Below, piece after piece: positions 33,787 to 43,451 of a stretch of 64,000 nt of DNA; within the stretch, counting starts at the first letter, position 1; every line of letters begins with the position of its first letter. The notes beneath the pieces are model-generated. The model had not been told where the DNA came from. It saw only the letters and a list, made by a program, of their open reading frames with translations, and did no database searches. The DNA is taken from the NCBI GenBank assembly GCA_007131745.1, contig SLPX01000035.1, forward strand, positions 28,810 through 92,809. Direction: 5' to 3'. The position numbers and the translations under genes were made by a program. This stretch comes from Myxococcales bacterium (GTDB lineage: Bacteria > Myxococcota > Polyangia > HGW-17 > SLPX01).

Positions 33787-35451
33787 TCAAACGGCAACAT
33801 ATACACCGAAAACTTCTCTCAGCGCATCCGATATTTCTCCCAGAGTTGCATACGCCTGCACTGCTTTCAAAATGGGAAACATGAGGTTCTCTTTTCCTTT
33901 GGCTGTTTCCCGTATTTCTTCAAGGCACTCCTTCACCTTGATATTGTCCCTCTTTTTCTTCAGATCCTCAACTGCACGAACCCGGGCCTTTTCAATTTCA
34001 GGATCAATTTTGAGCGTCTTCATCGGCGCAGTGGTTTTTTCGCTTTTAAACCTGTTCAGTCCTACAATCACCCTATCCTCTTTTTCGATCGCCTTTTGCG
34101 TTCGATACGAAGCTTTGGCGATTTCATCCTGCATGAATCCTTTTTCAATGGCGCTGGCCGCGCCTCCCAGTTCATCTATCTTCCGAATATATGCTTCAGC
34201 CTCCGATTCGATCTCGTCCGTACGCGCTTCCACCGCGTAAGAACCGGCCAACGGGTCTATCGTATCAGCTACTCCGCTTTCATGAGCCAGGATCTGCTGA
34301 GTCCTCAAAGCCAACGTGACCGCCTCCTCGGTCGGCAAGGCAAGAGCCTCATCCTTTGAGTTGGTATGAAGAGATTGCGTTCCTCCCAAAACCGCTGCAA
34401 GCGCCTGAAATGCAACGCGAACCACGTTGTTTTCCGGTTGTTGAGCCGTAAGGGTATGGCCGCAAGTTTGAGTGTGAAATCTGAGAGTGCAGGATCGATC
34501 TTTCTTGGCAGCAAACCTTTCCTTGATTATCCGCGCCCACAATCTCCTCGCAGCGCGGAACTTGGCGACCTCTTCCAGGATGTCGGTATGCGCGGCAAAG
34601 AAAAAAGAAAGTCTTCCGGCAAAAGAATCTACTTCCAATCCGGCATTCAGAGCCGCTTCCACGTAGGCTATTCCATTCGCCAAAGTGAATGCTATCTCTT
34701 GAACAGCGGTGGAACCCGCCTCCCTGATATGATACCCACTTATGCTGATGGGATTCCATTTCGGCAGGTTATCCTTGCAATACGAAAAGATGTCTGTGAT
34801 GACTCTCATCGATGGCTGTACGGGGAAGATATAAGTTCCCCTTGCAGCGTACTCTTTCAATATATCGTTTTGTATGGTCCCTTGGATGCGATCGGCCGGC
34901 ACATCCTGACGCTCGGCAAGCGTAACGTACATCGCCAGAAGAATCGCCGCTGTAGAATTTATGGTCATCGAAGTGCTGATTCCGCCCATGGGAATCTCTT
35001 TCATAAGCATCTCAAAATCAGCCAAGCTGCTGATCGCTACCCCCGTTTTTCCGACTTCGCCCCGCGCTATTTCGTAGTCTGAATCATAACCCATTTGAGT
35101 GGGCAAATCGAAAGCCACTGAAAGTCCGGTTTGTCCCTGGTCCAAGAGATAGCGATAGCGTTCGTTCGTTTCCTCCGCGGTTGCAAATCCCGAATATTGC
35201 CGCATGGTCCACAGCCTGCCACGATACATTGTAGGCTGGATTCCGCGAGTAAACGGGTAGTTTCCGGGAAATCCCAATTTGTCCGTGTAATTCCACTCGT
35301 CTGCGAGATGAGCAGGTGTGTAAATTCGTTCGACTTCCAGTTCCGAAGGAGTCTCAAAACGTTTTTTCCGCTCTGGAAACCTTTCGAGCGTTTTTTTGAG
35401 AGTATTTTCTTCCCACTCTCTGAAACTTTCCTTGTGTTCCTGGTTTTTCAT
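33787..35451 (-). CDS. methylmalonyl-CoA mutase, catalytic subunit without B12 domain
   Basis: Coenzyme-B12 enzyme that isomerises (R)-methylmalonyl-CoA and succinyl-CoA, in propionate and odd-chain or branched-chain catabolism. The 554-residue protein is the TIM-barrel catalytic part: [56 protein letters not shown], and [19 protein letters not shown] with the catalytic His. The C-terminal cobalamin-binding domain (DxHxxG) of single-chain enzymes is missing, so a separate small subunit must be encoded elsewhere, as in McmA1/McmA2-type enzymes. It starts the operon with the epimerase and a patatin. Confidence 0.93.
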   Translation of the reverse strand: MKNQEHKESFREWEENTLKKTLERFPERKKRFETPSELEVERIYTPAHLADEWNYTDKLGFPGNYPFTRGIQPTMYRGRLWTMRQYSGFATAEETNERYRYLLDQGQTGLSVAFDLPTQMGYDSDYEIARGEVGKTGVAISSLADFEMLMKEIPMGGISTSMTINSTAAILLAMYVTLAERQDVPADRIQGTIQNDILKEYAARGTYIFPVQPSMRVITDIFSYCKDNLPKWNPISISGYHIREAGSTAVQEIAFTLANGIAYVEAALNAGLEVDSFAGRLSFFFAAHTDILEEVAKFRAARRLWARIIKERFAAKKDRSCTLRFHTQTCGHTLTAQQPENNVVRVAFQALAAVLGGTQSLHTNSKDEALALPTEEAVTLALRTQQILAHESGVADTIDPLAGSYAVEARTDEIESEAEAYIRKIDELGGAASAIEKGFMQDEIAKASYRTQKAIEKEDRVIVGLNRFKSEKTTAPMKTLKIDPEIEKARVRAVEDLKKKRDNIKVKECLEEIRETAKGKENLMFPILKAVQAYATLGEISDALREVFGVYVAV

Positions 35452-35576
35452 ATTCGCCTCGAATCGATTTCTGGTGTTTGTCTTTGCTCCGGTTCCGTCA
35501 ACAAAAACAATGTCCCCTCAAGACATTTAGTAAAGGCTTTTCCGCAAAGAATTGCGCGGCAGGAAGGGAACAAACG

Positions 35577-36578
35577 TCAGAGCTTGATGTCAACGTACGC
35601 CTTTCGCCGAAGCTGATCCAGCCATTGCCTGGTTTCCGCTTCGAGCCGCTGTTGAAAAATCTGGTTCTTGAGCCTATCCTTGACCTGGTCAAATGGAAGG
35701 GTTTCGGATTCTTCCTTGTCTTCTATCTTTACGAGATAAATTCCCTCTTCGGTTTCAACGGGTCCAACGATCTGCCCTTTTTCCACGTCGGTCGTAAAAA
35801 CCGCCTTTTCCAATGCCGGCGACAAATCACCGGGTCCTACTTCGCCTGCAAACCCCCCTTTCGAAGAGGAAGGATGATGTGAATGTTTTTTTGCAAGCGA
35901 GGCAAAACTTTCCGGATTCTTCTCAACCTGACGGCGCAAAACATGGATTTTTTCGTAGGTTTTCTTTATCACGGCGCGACGTTCGACAGGTGTAATAGGA
36001 AGTGAGATCAAAATAAGACTGACCGTCAATTTCATGTCTACACCCAACGCCCTTGTCTGTTTTTGATAAAACGCCCGCGCATCATCTTCCGACACCGATA
36101 TCCTGGAGCGAACGGCCATATTCAAGACCTGGAGTCTCATGATCTGGTTTTTCAAATTTCTCCTGTACTCCTCCATGGGATAACCTTGGGCCTCCAACGC
36201 CTCCTTGAGTTCCTCGTAGGTTATGTTGTTTTCTTGCATGACCGATTTGACAGCCTGATTGACCTCGGTTTCGGAAACTCGGATCTTCCTGCGATTCGCC
36301 TCCGTCAGTATCAGTTTCTCTTCTATCAGTCCCTGTAACTGCTCATTCTGAATCCTTCTTTTCGCTTGTTCACGGGCCTCGGGATTTTCAATTTTCATTA
36401 TTTTGTCCATATAAGGACGCACCCGTGCATTCACTTCGGAGAGCAGAATTATCCGTCCGTCCACCACGGCCGCTATTTTTTCTACGACAATCGGATTGCC
36501 GGAAGATTCAGACCATGGAACAAAAGCGTAAGTCAGTGCCGTAACAAGAAGAAGTACTGTGGTCTTTTTGGATATCAT
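35577..36578 (-). CDS. SurA/PrsA-type peptidyl-prolyl isomerase, periplasmic
   Basis: Outer-membrane protein chaperone of the SurA family. The ATG at 36578 gives a clean signal peptide (KKTTVLLLVTALTYAFVPWS), whereas an in-frame start at 36650 would add 24 polar residues in front. A SurA N-terminal domain follows (VVEKIAAVVDGRIILLSEVN), then one parvulin (PPIC) domain near 190-300 with FASLAKKHSHHPSSSKGGFA and GPVETEEGIYLVKIEDKEES. The 333-residue length fits a one-parvulin SurA. It is the last of three parvulin genes below mfd, all on the minus strand with short gaps. Confidence 0.88.
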   Translation of the reverse strand: MISKKTTVLLLVTALTYAFVPWSESSGNPIVVEKIAAVVDGRIILLSEVNARVRPYMDKIMKIENPEAREQAKRRIQNEQLQGLIEEKLILTEANRRKIRVSETEVNQAVKSVMQENNITYEELKEALEAQGYPMEEYRRNLKNQIMRLQVLNMAVRSRISVSEDDARAFYQKQTRALGVDMKLTVSLILISLPITPVERRAVIKKTYEKIHVLRRQVEKNPESFASLAKKHSHHPSSSKGGFAGEVGPGDLSPALEKAVFTTDVEKGQIVGPVETEEGIYLVKIEDKEESETLPFDQVKDRLKNQIFQQRLEAETRQWLDQLRRKAYVDIKL

Positions 36579-36697
36579 CTTTGACTCTTGAAAAATCCTA
36601 AACCCGCTCACATTGACCGCGGATCCATCCCGCCATGCTGCTTTGCCCAAAGCGCGCCTAACAGAGCGTCCTCGTCGTCACGCCCGCTAAAACCCCG

Positions 36698-37939
36698 TTA
36701 CTCCTCGTCGCCTTCACCATGGATGTGTCTCCCACCTCCGGGTCCTTTTCGTCCCTTGAACTTCCTGCGGCCTGATGGTCCGTCAAATCCGTCTCCTTCA
36801 CGTTCCAATCCTCTGCCGGGACCCCGACGTCCTTTTCGTCCCTTAAACTTTCTGCCGCCTGGAGGTCCGTCAAATCCGTCTCCTTTATGCCGCCGTTTTC
36901 TCATGTCCCGCCTGAGATCCCGCACGTCACCGACTTTGCCGCGCCCTTTTCCAGGCACAGGAGTACGAGTGTCGACTTGGAGGGTTTCCAGTTCATCATC
37001 CATGATCTCAATCTCGGCTTTCTCACGGATTTCATCAGTGAAAGCCTGAACCGTTTCAGACCTTTTTCGTCTTAAAATTCTTTGTTCAATCTGGTCTTTC
37101 ACTTCATCGAAAGTTCGCTTGAAGGCTTTTCTGCGATGAGTCAAACGAATGATATGAAAACCATCCGAAGTCTTGATAGGCCCGGCGATTTCCCCCGGCT
37201 TCTGGAGTTTAAAAGCCGCTGCTATTATATTCTTGTCGATGTTTTCGGCGTCTCTTGGAAAATAGCGCAGATCCCCGCCTCTGGCTTTCGTTTCTTTGTC
37301 GACAGAATGTTTCCTAACCAACTCCCTCCATTCACGCATATCCCCGCCCTTTTCCTTCGCTTCCGCGAGCACACCTTGTGCTGCATCTTTTTCTGCAACA
37401 AGTATGTGGCTGATTCTAACCTGCTCGGCCTTGTCATATTCGTTTAAGTGCTCTTGATAGAACTTTCTAAGTTCTTCTTCCGGGATCCCCGCCTTCTTGA
37501 CTCTTTCTTCGAAAACGTGGTTCAGAAGTTTCTGAATCATGACCTGTTTCATGCTTCTTTGCACATCATGATTCTTCTCGAGCCCTCTCCTGACTGCTTC
37601 AGCTGCCAAAAGCTCACGCCGCACAATGCTGTTTAACAGATCTTTCCGCTTGTCCATCGTTTCGTAGCGGGCACGCAAGTAGGGACTTTTCTTGTTTATT
37701 TCATCTGCAAAATCCCCAACGGTAATCACCGTCTCTCCGATCTTGGCAAGTACCTTCTTGCGATCGCTTTCCGGAATTTCGCAGTTCTCCGCCTCTGCTG
37801 CACGCGCGCGTTTTCCCCTTCTTCCACCTCCTCCCCGATCCTGAAGCGCCCACACTGATCCTATTGCAACAACTCCGGCGACCATTATCAACAACGTCGC
37901 CGACAATATTTTACATTTTTCGTTAATTCTTTTCCTCAT
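36698..37939 (-). CDS. parvulin-type peptidyl-prolyl isomerase with basic Gly/Arg-rich tail
   Basis: Exported chaperone. A membrane or signal segment (LSATLLIMVAGVVAIGSVWA) is followed by a SurA-like N-domain (VLAKIGETVITVGDFADEIN) and a PPIC domain (VRISHILVAEKDAAQGVLAE ... GGDLRYFPRDAENIDKNIIA). After about residue 310 the protein ends in an unusual low-complexity tail rich in Gly, Arg and Lys with two copies of the unit GDGFDGPxGxRKFKGRKG. Such a tail is not usual in PpiC/SurA proteins and might bind nucleic acid, acidic polymers or membranes. Closely similar in the PPIC part to the next gene upstream (RGGDLRYF, AGPIKT), so they are paralogues. 413 residues. Confidence 0.85.
   Translation of the reverse strand: MRKRINEKCKILSATLLIMVAGVVAIGSVWALQDRGGGGRRGKRARAAEAENCEIPESDRKKVLAKIGETVITVGDFADEINKKSPYLRARYETMDKRKDLLNSIVRRELLAAEAVRRGLEKNHDVQRSMKQVMIQKLLNHVFEERVKKAGIPEEELRKFYQEHLNEYDKAEQVRISHILVAEKDAAQGVLAEAKEKGGDMREWRELVRKHSVDKETKARGGDLRYFPRDAENIDKNIIAAAFKLQKPGEIAGPIKTSDGFHIIRLTHRRKAFKRTFDEVKDQIEQRILRRKRSETVQAFTDEIREKAEIEIMDDELETLQVDTRTPVPGKGRGKVGDVRDLRRDMRKRRHKGDGFDGPPGGRKFKGRKGRRGPGRGLEREGDGFDGPSGRRKFKGRKGPGGGRHIHGEGDEE
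36742..36885 (-). repeat. two imperfect 57-bp repeats in the isomerase tail
   Basis: Segments 36742-36798 and 36829-36885 share most bases (both begin GTCCTTTTCGTCCCTT on the plus strand and end CCGTCAAATCCGTCTCCTT), offset 87 bp or 29 codons. They encode the repeated GDGFDGP...RKFKGRKG units. Confidence 0.85.
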
Positions 37940-37972
37940 TACCGGCTTCCTCCAAATGCTTTTTTCGGATTC

Positions 37973-39025
37973 TTATTCGCCGTCATGTCTATGACCATGT
38001 CCGCGGTGATCAGGGTGTTTTGCCCTGGGTATCCCTTGCTTTGTAGTATCGGGACCAGGACATATCCTTACATACTTCAAGTTCTCTTCAAATATTTCGA
38101 ACGGCTGAGTCCCTTTCTGCAATTCATCAATGAATGCTTCCTGGGCGTCCATGCGTTTCTGTCGAAGAAGGCGATTCTGCAAAAGCTGTCTGACCTGCTG
38201 AAAGCCTCGTTCAATGGGTCGTCGTCGCCCGGCCATCCTTATAATGTGCCATCCTTGATCCGTTTTGATCGGACCCGCAGTGTCTCCCCGCTTTTCCATT
38301 TTGAAAGCAGCTTCTACAATGGGTCTTGGAATATTATCAGCATCCTCGGCAAAGTACCGCAAATCGCCTCCCCTCTCTTTTGTCTCCTCGTCAATGGAAT
38401 GCTCCTTAACCAACTGCCGGAACTCACGCGCGTCCGCAGCTTTAACTTCTTCGAGAATATTTTCCGCTTTTTCTTTTGAATCCAACAGGATGTGGCTGAT
38501 ACGAATCATCGCAGGCTTGTTATAATCACCCTGATGCTTTTCGTAAAAGGCTCTCAGCTCTTCTTCAGTAATATCGTTCGGATCAAATTTTTCCTGGAAC
38601 AACTGCCTGGAAATCTGCTGCACCATGACTTCATTTCTGGATCGCAACACCTCCGGATCCTTGTTGAAGCCTTTCTTCTCCGCCTCCTGTGCCAACAACT
38701 CAAAACGAATTATCCTGTCCAAGAACTCTTTCTTTCTCTCCAGAGTGGCATACCTGCGCCTTATGTAAGGACTCAACTGGTGGATTTTGTCGTAGAGTTC
38801 ACATTTCATTATTTCCACACCGTTTACCCTTGCCACTATTTTGTCCTTATCCTCTTCCGGGCACGGAGGCACCTGGAAGCTCTCAGGATCTTCACGACCA
38901 TCTTTTGCTTTCCGCTCGTCCAGCTCTTGTTCGGCTTCCGGTTGTCTCTTTCTACAACCCCAAGAAACTCCCAGCAGAATAACAAGCAGGCACAAGCCTG
39001 TTGTTTTTAGGGTTCCTTTCCACAT
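37973..39025 (-). CDS. parvulin-type peptidyl-prolyl isomerase, lipoprotein
   Basis: Signal peptide LCLLVILLGVSWGC ends in a lipobox, so this isomerase is membrane anchored, in the manner of PrsA. The SurA-like N-domain starts at DKIVARVNGVEIMKCELYDK and the PPIC domain includes MIRISHILLDSKEKAENILE, ERGGDLRYFAEDADNIPRPI and TAGPIKTDQGWHIIRM. Length 350. The C-terminus is His-rich (KHPDHRGHGHRHDGE), perhaps metal binding. Sequence similarity to the neighbouring isomerase shows they arose by duplication. It lies 62 bp downstream of mfd. Confidence 0.88.
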   Translation of the reverse strand: MWKGTLKTTGLCLLVILLGVSWGCRKRQPEAEQELDERKAKDGREDPESFQVPPCPEEDKDKIVARVNGVEIMKCELYDKIHQLSPYIRRRYATLERKKEFLDRIIRFELLAQEAEKKGFNKDPEVLRSRNEVMVQQISRQLFQEKFDPNDITEEELRAFYEKHQGDYNKPAMIRISHILLDSKEKAENILEEVKAADAREFRQLVKEHSIDEETKERGGDLRYFAEDADNIPRPIVEAAFKMEKRGDTAGPIKTDQGWHIIRMAGRRRPIERGFQQVRQLLQNRLLRQKRMDAQEAFIDELQKGTQPFEIFEENLKYVRICPGPDTTKQGIPRAKHPDHRGHGHRHDGE

Positions 39026-39087
39026 GAAATCAACTCCTTGGATGTAAATAAATTGTTAAATTCCCGAACGTTGTGACATTTCTTTCG

Positions 39088-42000
39088 TCAGCATATCCGA
39101 GTAACACAGCCCTCAAGCTCTTTCAAGCTGTTTTTGATCTCTTCCACTCGCTCCTTGTGGCTTTCTGAAGCCAATCTCTTCAAAAGTTGTCTGGGCGGTC
39201 TTAGTTTATACCTCGCGTTCGACTGCATAAGTTTCAAAACCTCGGCCGGTGCCAAGGGAGATTCTTCTCCTATAGTCAACATCAATCGGGACTTGGATAT
39301 TTCAAGACTTTCAGCGCCGAGATTTTTCGCCTGCAACTTGGCTATCGTCAATTGGGCCAGGTAGACAGCTTCCTCGGGCACGGGTCCGCCGAAAAGATCC
39401 TCCATTTCAGCGATCAACGAGGCCACGGCCTCAGCATCCTCGCAGTGAGCCATAGCCTGGTAATAATGAAGTCTTGCCGACGGCTCGCAAACCCAGTCAT
39501 CCGGAAAATACGCAGGAATGTCATAACTCAGATCGCAATCTTTTTCCCTTTCTATTGATTCTCCCTTTAGAGCGGCGACCGATTCTTCAAGCATATTAAA
39601 ATACGTTTCAAACCCCACTGCCGCCACTTGTCCCGATTGTTTTTTTCCCATGACGTCGCCCGCCCCCCTGATTTCCAAATCCTCGGTGGCTAAATTGAAA
39701 GCCGATCCCAACCTGGACAACCTCTCCAGCGCTGCAAGACGTTGGGTTGCTTTTTCCGTCAACCCGGTCAATGTGTCGGCCATGAAATAACAATACGCCT
39801 GAGAGCTGCTACGACCGATTCTTCCGCGCAGTTGATAGAGCTGAGCTAAACCGAACCTATCTGCTTGCATTACAAGCATTGTGTTCGCCCTGGGAATATC
39901 CAGACCGGATTCAATCAGGCTTGTGGCGACAAGAACATCATGGGCTCCGTTGACAAATTCCACCATTACCTTTTCCAAATGACGGTTTTCCATGCGCCCG
40001 TGAGCAGTTACAACCCTGGCTTGAGGCAACCACTGCTGAATCTGTTCGGCCCACTGTTTAATAGATGTTATTCCGGATTTCTGAGTGGAATCATCCAGCT
40101 CTTTTGATGAACCTCTTGAACCGTCATCACCGATTTTGGGAACCACAAAAAACACCTGCCCTCCGCGTTCAAGTTCTTGGCGTATCGCACGAACTACCGT
40201 TGATGGGGAATAGGGGCAAACATAGGTGTGAACTGCTCTGCGATCCGGGGGAGGCGTTGCTATTACACTCATGTCCCTGAGTCCCGACAGAGCCATCTGC
40301 ATAGTGCGTGGAATAGGCGTAGCCGTTAAACTCAAAACATCCACCAGAGAACGCATGTTCTTCAGCTTTTCTTTCTGAGCCACACCGAATCTCTGCTCTT
40401 CATCGATTATCACCAGGCCGAGGTCTTTAAACCTTACATCCGAAGACAACAGCCTGTGAGTGCCCACGACTATGTCGACCGCTCCCATGGACAATGCTTC
40501 AAGCGTTTTCGCCTGCTTCTTGGCACCGCGAAACCGGCTCAACGCATCAATCGTTATAGGAAAGGAACGAAGCCTCTCTTTGAATCCGGCGAAGTGCTGC
40601 TCGACCAGGACTGCTGTCGGAGCCAGCAGAGCTGCCTGTTTCCCGTCGAGCACCGCCAGCACAGCGGCCCGCATCGCGACTTCAGTCTTCCCATAACCTA
40701 CATCTCCGCAAACCAAGCGATCCATGGGTGCCGAAGACATCATGTCGGAGATCACGTCACGAATTGCAGCCGCCTGGTCGGGGGTCTCTTCGAAAGGAAA
40801 AGTTGTTTCGAACGCTGTCATTATCTCCCCGCCGTTTCCGAAATTGTGACCAGTCAAAGCACTTCGCTGAGCTTGGGTCTTGAGAAGTTGTTCGGCCAGA
40901 CGATTGACATCTTCAGAGACCTTTTTCTTCTTTTTCTCCCACGTGCGCCCTCCCAGCCTGTCCAACTTGGGGCCCCGTTCTCCACCACCACCGACATAAC
41001 GCTGCACAAGAGAAAACCTGTGAACAGGAAGATAGAGTTTGTCGTTTTCAGCATAATGGATCACAAGAAAATCAGCCGGCACATCTCCCATCACCTGCCG
41101 CGTCAAGCCTCCATACCGTCCCACCCCGTGGATTTCGTGCACAACATAATCCCCCTCCTTCAAGCGACTCAAGTCGGTAGATGGTTGACTCTTGGAACGC
41201 GGGGTCGATGCTCTTTTTTTTCCGACTCCCAGCAATTCGTTTTCGGAAACCGTGCAGGCTCCGCCGCCAAACCACAAAAAACCTCCCGTAATATTTCCTG
41301 TTCTTATGAAAACACCCTCTCCACGTGCGGTTCCGTTACCACCCCATCCGGAAACCGCTATACCATAACCTTTCAAAACGGACTCTAACCTGTCCGCGTT
41401 GCGTTTATTCGAAACCGCCACCGTCACTTCCAGGCCTGACTCCCTCCATTTGCGAATTTCACGTGCAAGAGGAGCCAAAATCTCTCCTCCCTTTTCCGAA
41501 GCCATTCTTTGTGTCTCCGCGGCCAAAACCAAGTGCCCCTCGGTTTCCAGGTCAAATCTGGATTCTTCGAAAGCCGAAATATCGTCCGAAACTTCTTCGC
41601 CGTTCAAATCATCCCAAGCCGGCATTGCATGGGTAAACCACCGAACCGCGGTCCGGCGATTCAGCAAACTTTTGTACTCTTCCTCCTCCAAGAAAAAATC
41701 TTCCGGTCCAAAAGAAATGCGATGCATCTCTATCCTGTCTCGATGAATCGCTTCGGCATAGGAGCGTAACGCTTCCATTTCAGTTAAAACCCCTGCACGG
41801 TCCTCAACAACAAACACGGAGTTTCGAGGAAGATAGGATTCCAGTGATTCCAGTTTCTCGTGAAAGGCCGGAAGCATTGACTCAGAACCGAAAAAATCCG
41901 TGCCGTCCCTTATATTGTCCAAAATGAAGTTGGCCTTCGAGGAAGGACATCCGCAGAGTTCCGCTGCCTCTCCAAGTTTCAAACGAGGGTTGCCGCGGAC

Positions 42001-42804
42001 AGTCAATATTGTTTGTCGAACCGGGTGAAGGTAGAGCATGGACATACGGGAAACCGTCCGCTGGCTCTCCGGGTGAAACCGCCTTAGATCCACGATGCGA
42101 TCTCCGTCGAACTCCACCCTCGTCGGTCCCGACATTGCGGGAGAATAAATATCCACGATGGCGCCGCGCACTCCATAACAACCCGGATCTTCAACCAGCG
42201 GCATACGCCTGTATCCGGCGCAATCCAGACTTCTTATCAAATCCTGCCTGTCCATCTCCTGGCCTGGACCTACAACATCACACATATCCGCAAACACATT
42301 CCTGGGCATAAAAAGCTGTCCCAGGGAAACCGCACTCAAAAAAAGAAACGGCCCCATAAACCCCTGGCTCAGACGAAAAAGAACTCCCATACGTTCCAGC
42401 TCTAGTTCCATGTCCGATCCAGTATCTTCGAAAGGCGTTTTCGCGTTATGTGGAAGCACTGTCGCCCAGGGTATTTTCATGTGATCTTCCCCGAAGGGGG
42501 AGTCACCCAAAAACAAGCGGATTTCTTCCGCCAGCGCATAAGCCCTGGCGTCGCTCGGTGTGATAACCACGATGAGAGGGAGATTCGCCTTCGCAGTCTC
42601 GGACTCGTCTTTTCCGGAAGTCCTTATCACGGACTTGTAGAGTTCGGCCAACACCCATCCGGGAAGACAACCTCTCATTCCTGTTATCAACAAGGAATTG
42701 TGGAAAAGACCTTTTTTAGAACAAATCTGTTGTTCTTGTTCGGCCCGGAATTTTATTTTTTCGACGATTTCGGCGATCAACCGGGTTTCGAGATCTGTTT
42801 TCAT
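39088..42804 (-). CDS. mfd: transcription-repair coupling factor Mfd
   Basis: ATP-driven DNA translocase that removes stalled RNA polymerase and recruits UvrA to lesions. The N-terminal UvrB-like region carries VITPSDARAYALAEEIRLFL and DPGCYGVRGAIVDIYSP. The RNA polymerase-interacting domain contains LKEGDYVVHEIHGVGRYGGL, and the motor has Walker A CGDVGYGKTEVA near residue 696, the DEEQ box (IIDEEQRFGVAQKEKLKN) near 800, the LTATPIPRTMQMALSG motif and QLRGRIGRSSSQAYCYF motif VI. The end holds the TRCF C-terminal domain. Length 1238 is slightly over the usual 1150. The three isomerase genes below it are close enough to share its transcript. Confidence 0.96.
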   Translation of the reverse strand: MKTDLETRLIAEIVEKIKFRAEQEQQICSKKGLFHNSLLITGMRGCLPGWVLAELYKSVIRTSGKDESETAKANLPLIVVITPSDARAYALAEEIRLFLGDSPFGEDHMKIPWATVLPHNAKTPFEDTGSDMELELERMGVLFRLSQGFMGPFLFLSAVSLGQLFMPRNVFADMCDVVGPGQEMDRQDLIRSLDCAGYRRMPLVEDPGCYGVRGAIVDIYSPAMSGPTRVEFDGDRIVDLRRFHPESQRTVSRMSMLYLHPVRQTILTVRGNPRLKLGEAAELCGCPSSKANFILDNIRDGTDFFGSESMLPAFHEKLESLESYLPRNSVFVVEDRAGVLTEMEALRSYAEAIHRDRIEMHRISFGPEDFFLEEEEYKSLLNRRTAVRWFTHAMPAWDDLNGEEVSDDISAFEESRFDLETEGHLVLAAETQRMASEKGGEILAPLAREIRKWRESGLEVTVAVSNKRNADRLESVLKGYGIAVSGWGGNGTARGEGVFIRTGNITGGFLWFGGGACTVSENELLGVGKKRASTPRSKSQPSTDLSRLKEGDYVVHEIHGVGRYGGLTRQVMGDVPADFLVIHYAENDKLYLPVHRFSLVQRYVGGGGERGPKLDRLGGRTWEKKKKKVSEDVNRLAEQLLKTQAQRSALTGHNFGNGGEIMTAFETTFPFEETPDQAAAIRDVISDMMSSAPMDRLVCGDVGYGKTEVAMRAAVLAVLDGKQAALLAPTAVLVEQHFAGFKERLRSFPITIDALSRFRGAKKQAKTLEALSMGAVDIVVGTHRLLSSDVRFKDLGLVIIDEEQRFGVAQKEKLKNMRSLVDVLSLTATPIPRTMQMALSGLRDMSVIATPPPDRRAVHTYVCPYSPSTVVRAIRQELERGGQVFFVVPKIGDDGSRGSSKELDDSTQKSGITSIKQWAEQIQQWLPQARVVTAHGRMENRHLEKVMVEFVNGAHDVLVATSLIESGLDIPRANTMLVMQADRFGLAQLYQLRGRIGRSSSQAYCYFMADTLTGLTEKATQRLAALERLSRLGSAFNLATEDLEIRGAGDVMGKKQSGQVAAVGFETYFNMLEESVAALKGESIEREKDCDLSYDIPAYFPDDWVCEPSARLHYYQAMAHCEDAEAVASLIAEMEDLFGGPVPEEAVYLAQLTIAKLQAKNLGAESLEISKSRLMLTIGEESPLAPAEVLKLMQSNARYKLRPPRQLLKRLASESHKERVEEIKNSLKELEGCVTRIC

Positions 42805-43013
42805 GGCTTTCCAAACAATCTTTCAATCCTGTCGGGTCAATGGAAAACGACATACATCAAGACACTGACCACTTGCAAATTGATTCGTTCATTCCATGAC
42901 GCAAAGTTCTCTTATGTGCTTCATTCCGAGAAAATGAATCCTTTTCCCCTTTTTTCGGCTCCAATCTTATAGATAGAGCAGAAACACAAGACAAACGGAA
43001 AGAGAGGCGCACC

Positions 43014-43382
43014 ATGGTAAAGGAAATAGACGAAAAGAATTTTCATGAAATCATCGAAAACAACGAAATCGTTCTCATAGATTTTTGGGCCGAGTGGTGT
43101 GGGCCATGCAGAATGTTCGGACCTGTTTTCGAAAAAGTTTCAGAAAAACACGATGATATTGTTTTTGCAAAATGCAACATAGAAACTGCAGCGGAACTGG
43201 CCGCTGGATTCGGCGTAAGGTCAATTCCAACAATAGCAGTTCTAAAAAATTCAACGGTTGTTTATCTTCAACCCGGAGCGCTGGACGAGAGAGGACTGGA
43301 AGAATTGATAAAAGGGACAAAAGCACTGGAAATGAAAGAAGCTTTGCAGAAAAAAGAATACGCTGCTTCAGAGTCTGCTTGA
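43014..43382 (+). CDS. trxA: thioredoxin
   Basis: Small disulfide reductase. The active site WAEWCGPCRMFGPVFEKV is the canonical WCGPC motif, followed by the cis-proline stretch GVRSIPTIAVLKNS. Length 122 is a little longer than E. coli TrxA (108), with a helical C-terminal tail. AGAGAGGC precedes the ATG. No thioredoxin reductase is adjacent. A macro-domain gene follows at 43452 and may be co-transcribed. Confidence 0.93.
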   Translation: MVKEIDEKNFHEIIENNEIVLIDFWAEWCGPCRMFGPVFEKVSEKHDDIVFAKCNIETAAELAAGFGVRSIPTIAVLKNSTVVYLQPGALDERGLEELIKGTKALEMKEALQKKEYAASESA

Positions 43383-43451
43383 CATGTGGATCGTTGCAAT
43401 GATATCGGACTCTTCCGAACCTATTTAGAGAATTTAAAGAAGAGGATCCAC

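Noticed and set aside
33775..35082. Open frames opposite methylmalonyl-CoA mutase
   Set aside because: Antisense to a strongly conserved enzyme; no motifs.
36742..36885. Possible CRISPR-like repeat pair
   Set aside because: Two copies in frame within a coding tail, with no spacers of regular size.
40456..41388. 310-codon plus-strand frame opposite mfd
   Set aside because: Lies wholly within a well-supported gene; the product is low in recognisable motifs.
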